Source: an uncultured Phycisphaerales bacterium
GTDB lineage: Bacteria; Planctomycetota; Phycisphaerae; Phycisphaerales; SM1A02
Direction of reading: 5' to 3'
NCBI GenBank assembly: GCA_946886375.1
Contig: CAMPIL010000253.1
Span: 1 to 5,396 of the forward strand
Length of the DNA: 5,396 nucleotides
In this document: positions 5,379 through 5,396 of the stretch, one piece after another
How positions within the stretch are numbered: position 1 is the stretch's first letter
Layout of the letters: the number at the start of each line of letters is the position of its first letter
Notes under the pieces: model-generated
Seen by the model: only the letters and a program-made list of their open reading frames with translations
What the model was told of the DNA's origin: nothing
Databases searched by the model: none
Position numbers and translations under genes: made by a program

Positions 5379-5396
5379 GAAATGCCGGTCGTATTG

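Overview
The window is GC-rich (roughly 60% G+C), densely coding bacterial chromosome. It carries housekeeping genes and shows no phage, IS, CRISPR, tRNA or rRNA signal. The partial RuvC, whose second catalytic Glu sits in a VVEKLFTHYKHVRT block, the scarcity of Shine-Dalgarno sequences, and -10-like hexamers lying directly before start codons all suggest a planctomycete-type (possibly Phycisphaerae) or similar deep-branching lineage. That placement is inferred from protein flavour only.

Layout. On the minus strand, from 1028 down to 1, lie a MacB/LolD-type ABC transporter ATPase and, 17 bases downstream, the N-terminal 85 codons of ruvC, which runs off the left edge. A 79-bp divergent intergenic region (1029-1107) separates them from the plus-strand genes and holds back-to-back -10-like elements. 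On the plus strand follow trpE (anthranilate synthase component I, 1108-2694), a 94-bp gap with an inverted repeat at the trpE stop, a CLC-family anion channel or transporter with two C-terminal CBS domains (2789-4597), rnpA (RNase P protein, 4612-5025), yidD (membrane protein insertion factor, 5031-5258), and a 27-codon ORF (5295-5378) near the right edge.

The genes do not form one pathway. The functional groupings visible are rnpA-yidD, a widely conserved pair, and the likely co-transcription of the ABC ATPase with ruvC. TrpE stands alone here with no trpG or other trp genes. The CLC gene occupies the place upstream of rnpA where rpmH is usual in many bacteria.

I see no clearly new multi-gene system. 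The most interesting observations are (i) a recurrent TAnnnT hexamer placed 6 to 12 bases before start codons, suggesting leaderless or near-leaderless transcription, (ii) CLC substitutions at the proton-glutamate and selectivity-filter positions, (iii) a perfect 12-bp palindrome abutting the -10 of the final small ORF, and (iv) about threefold over-representation of GATC.
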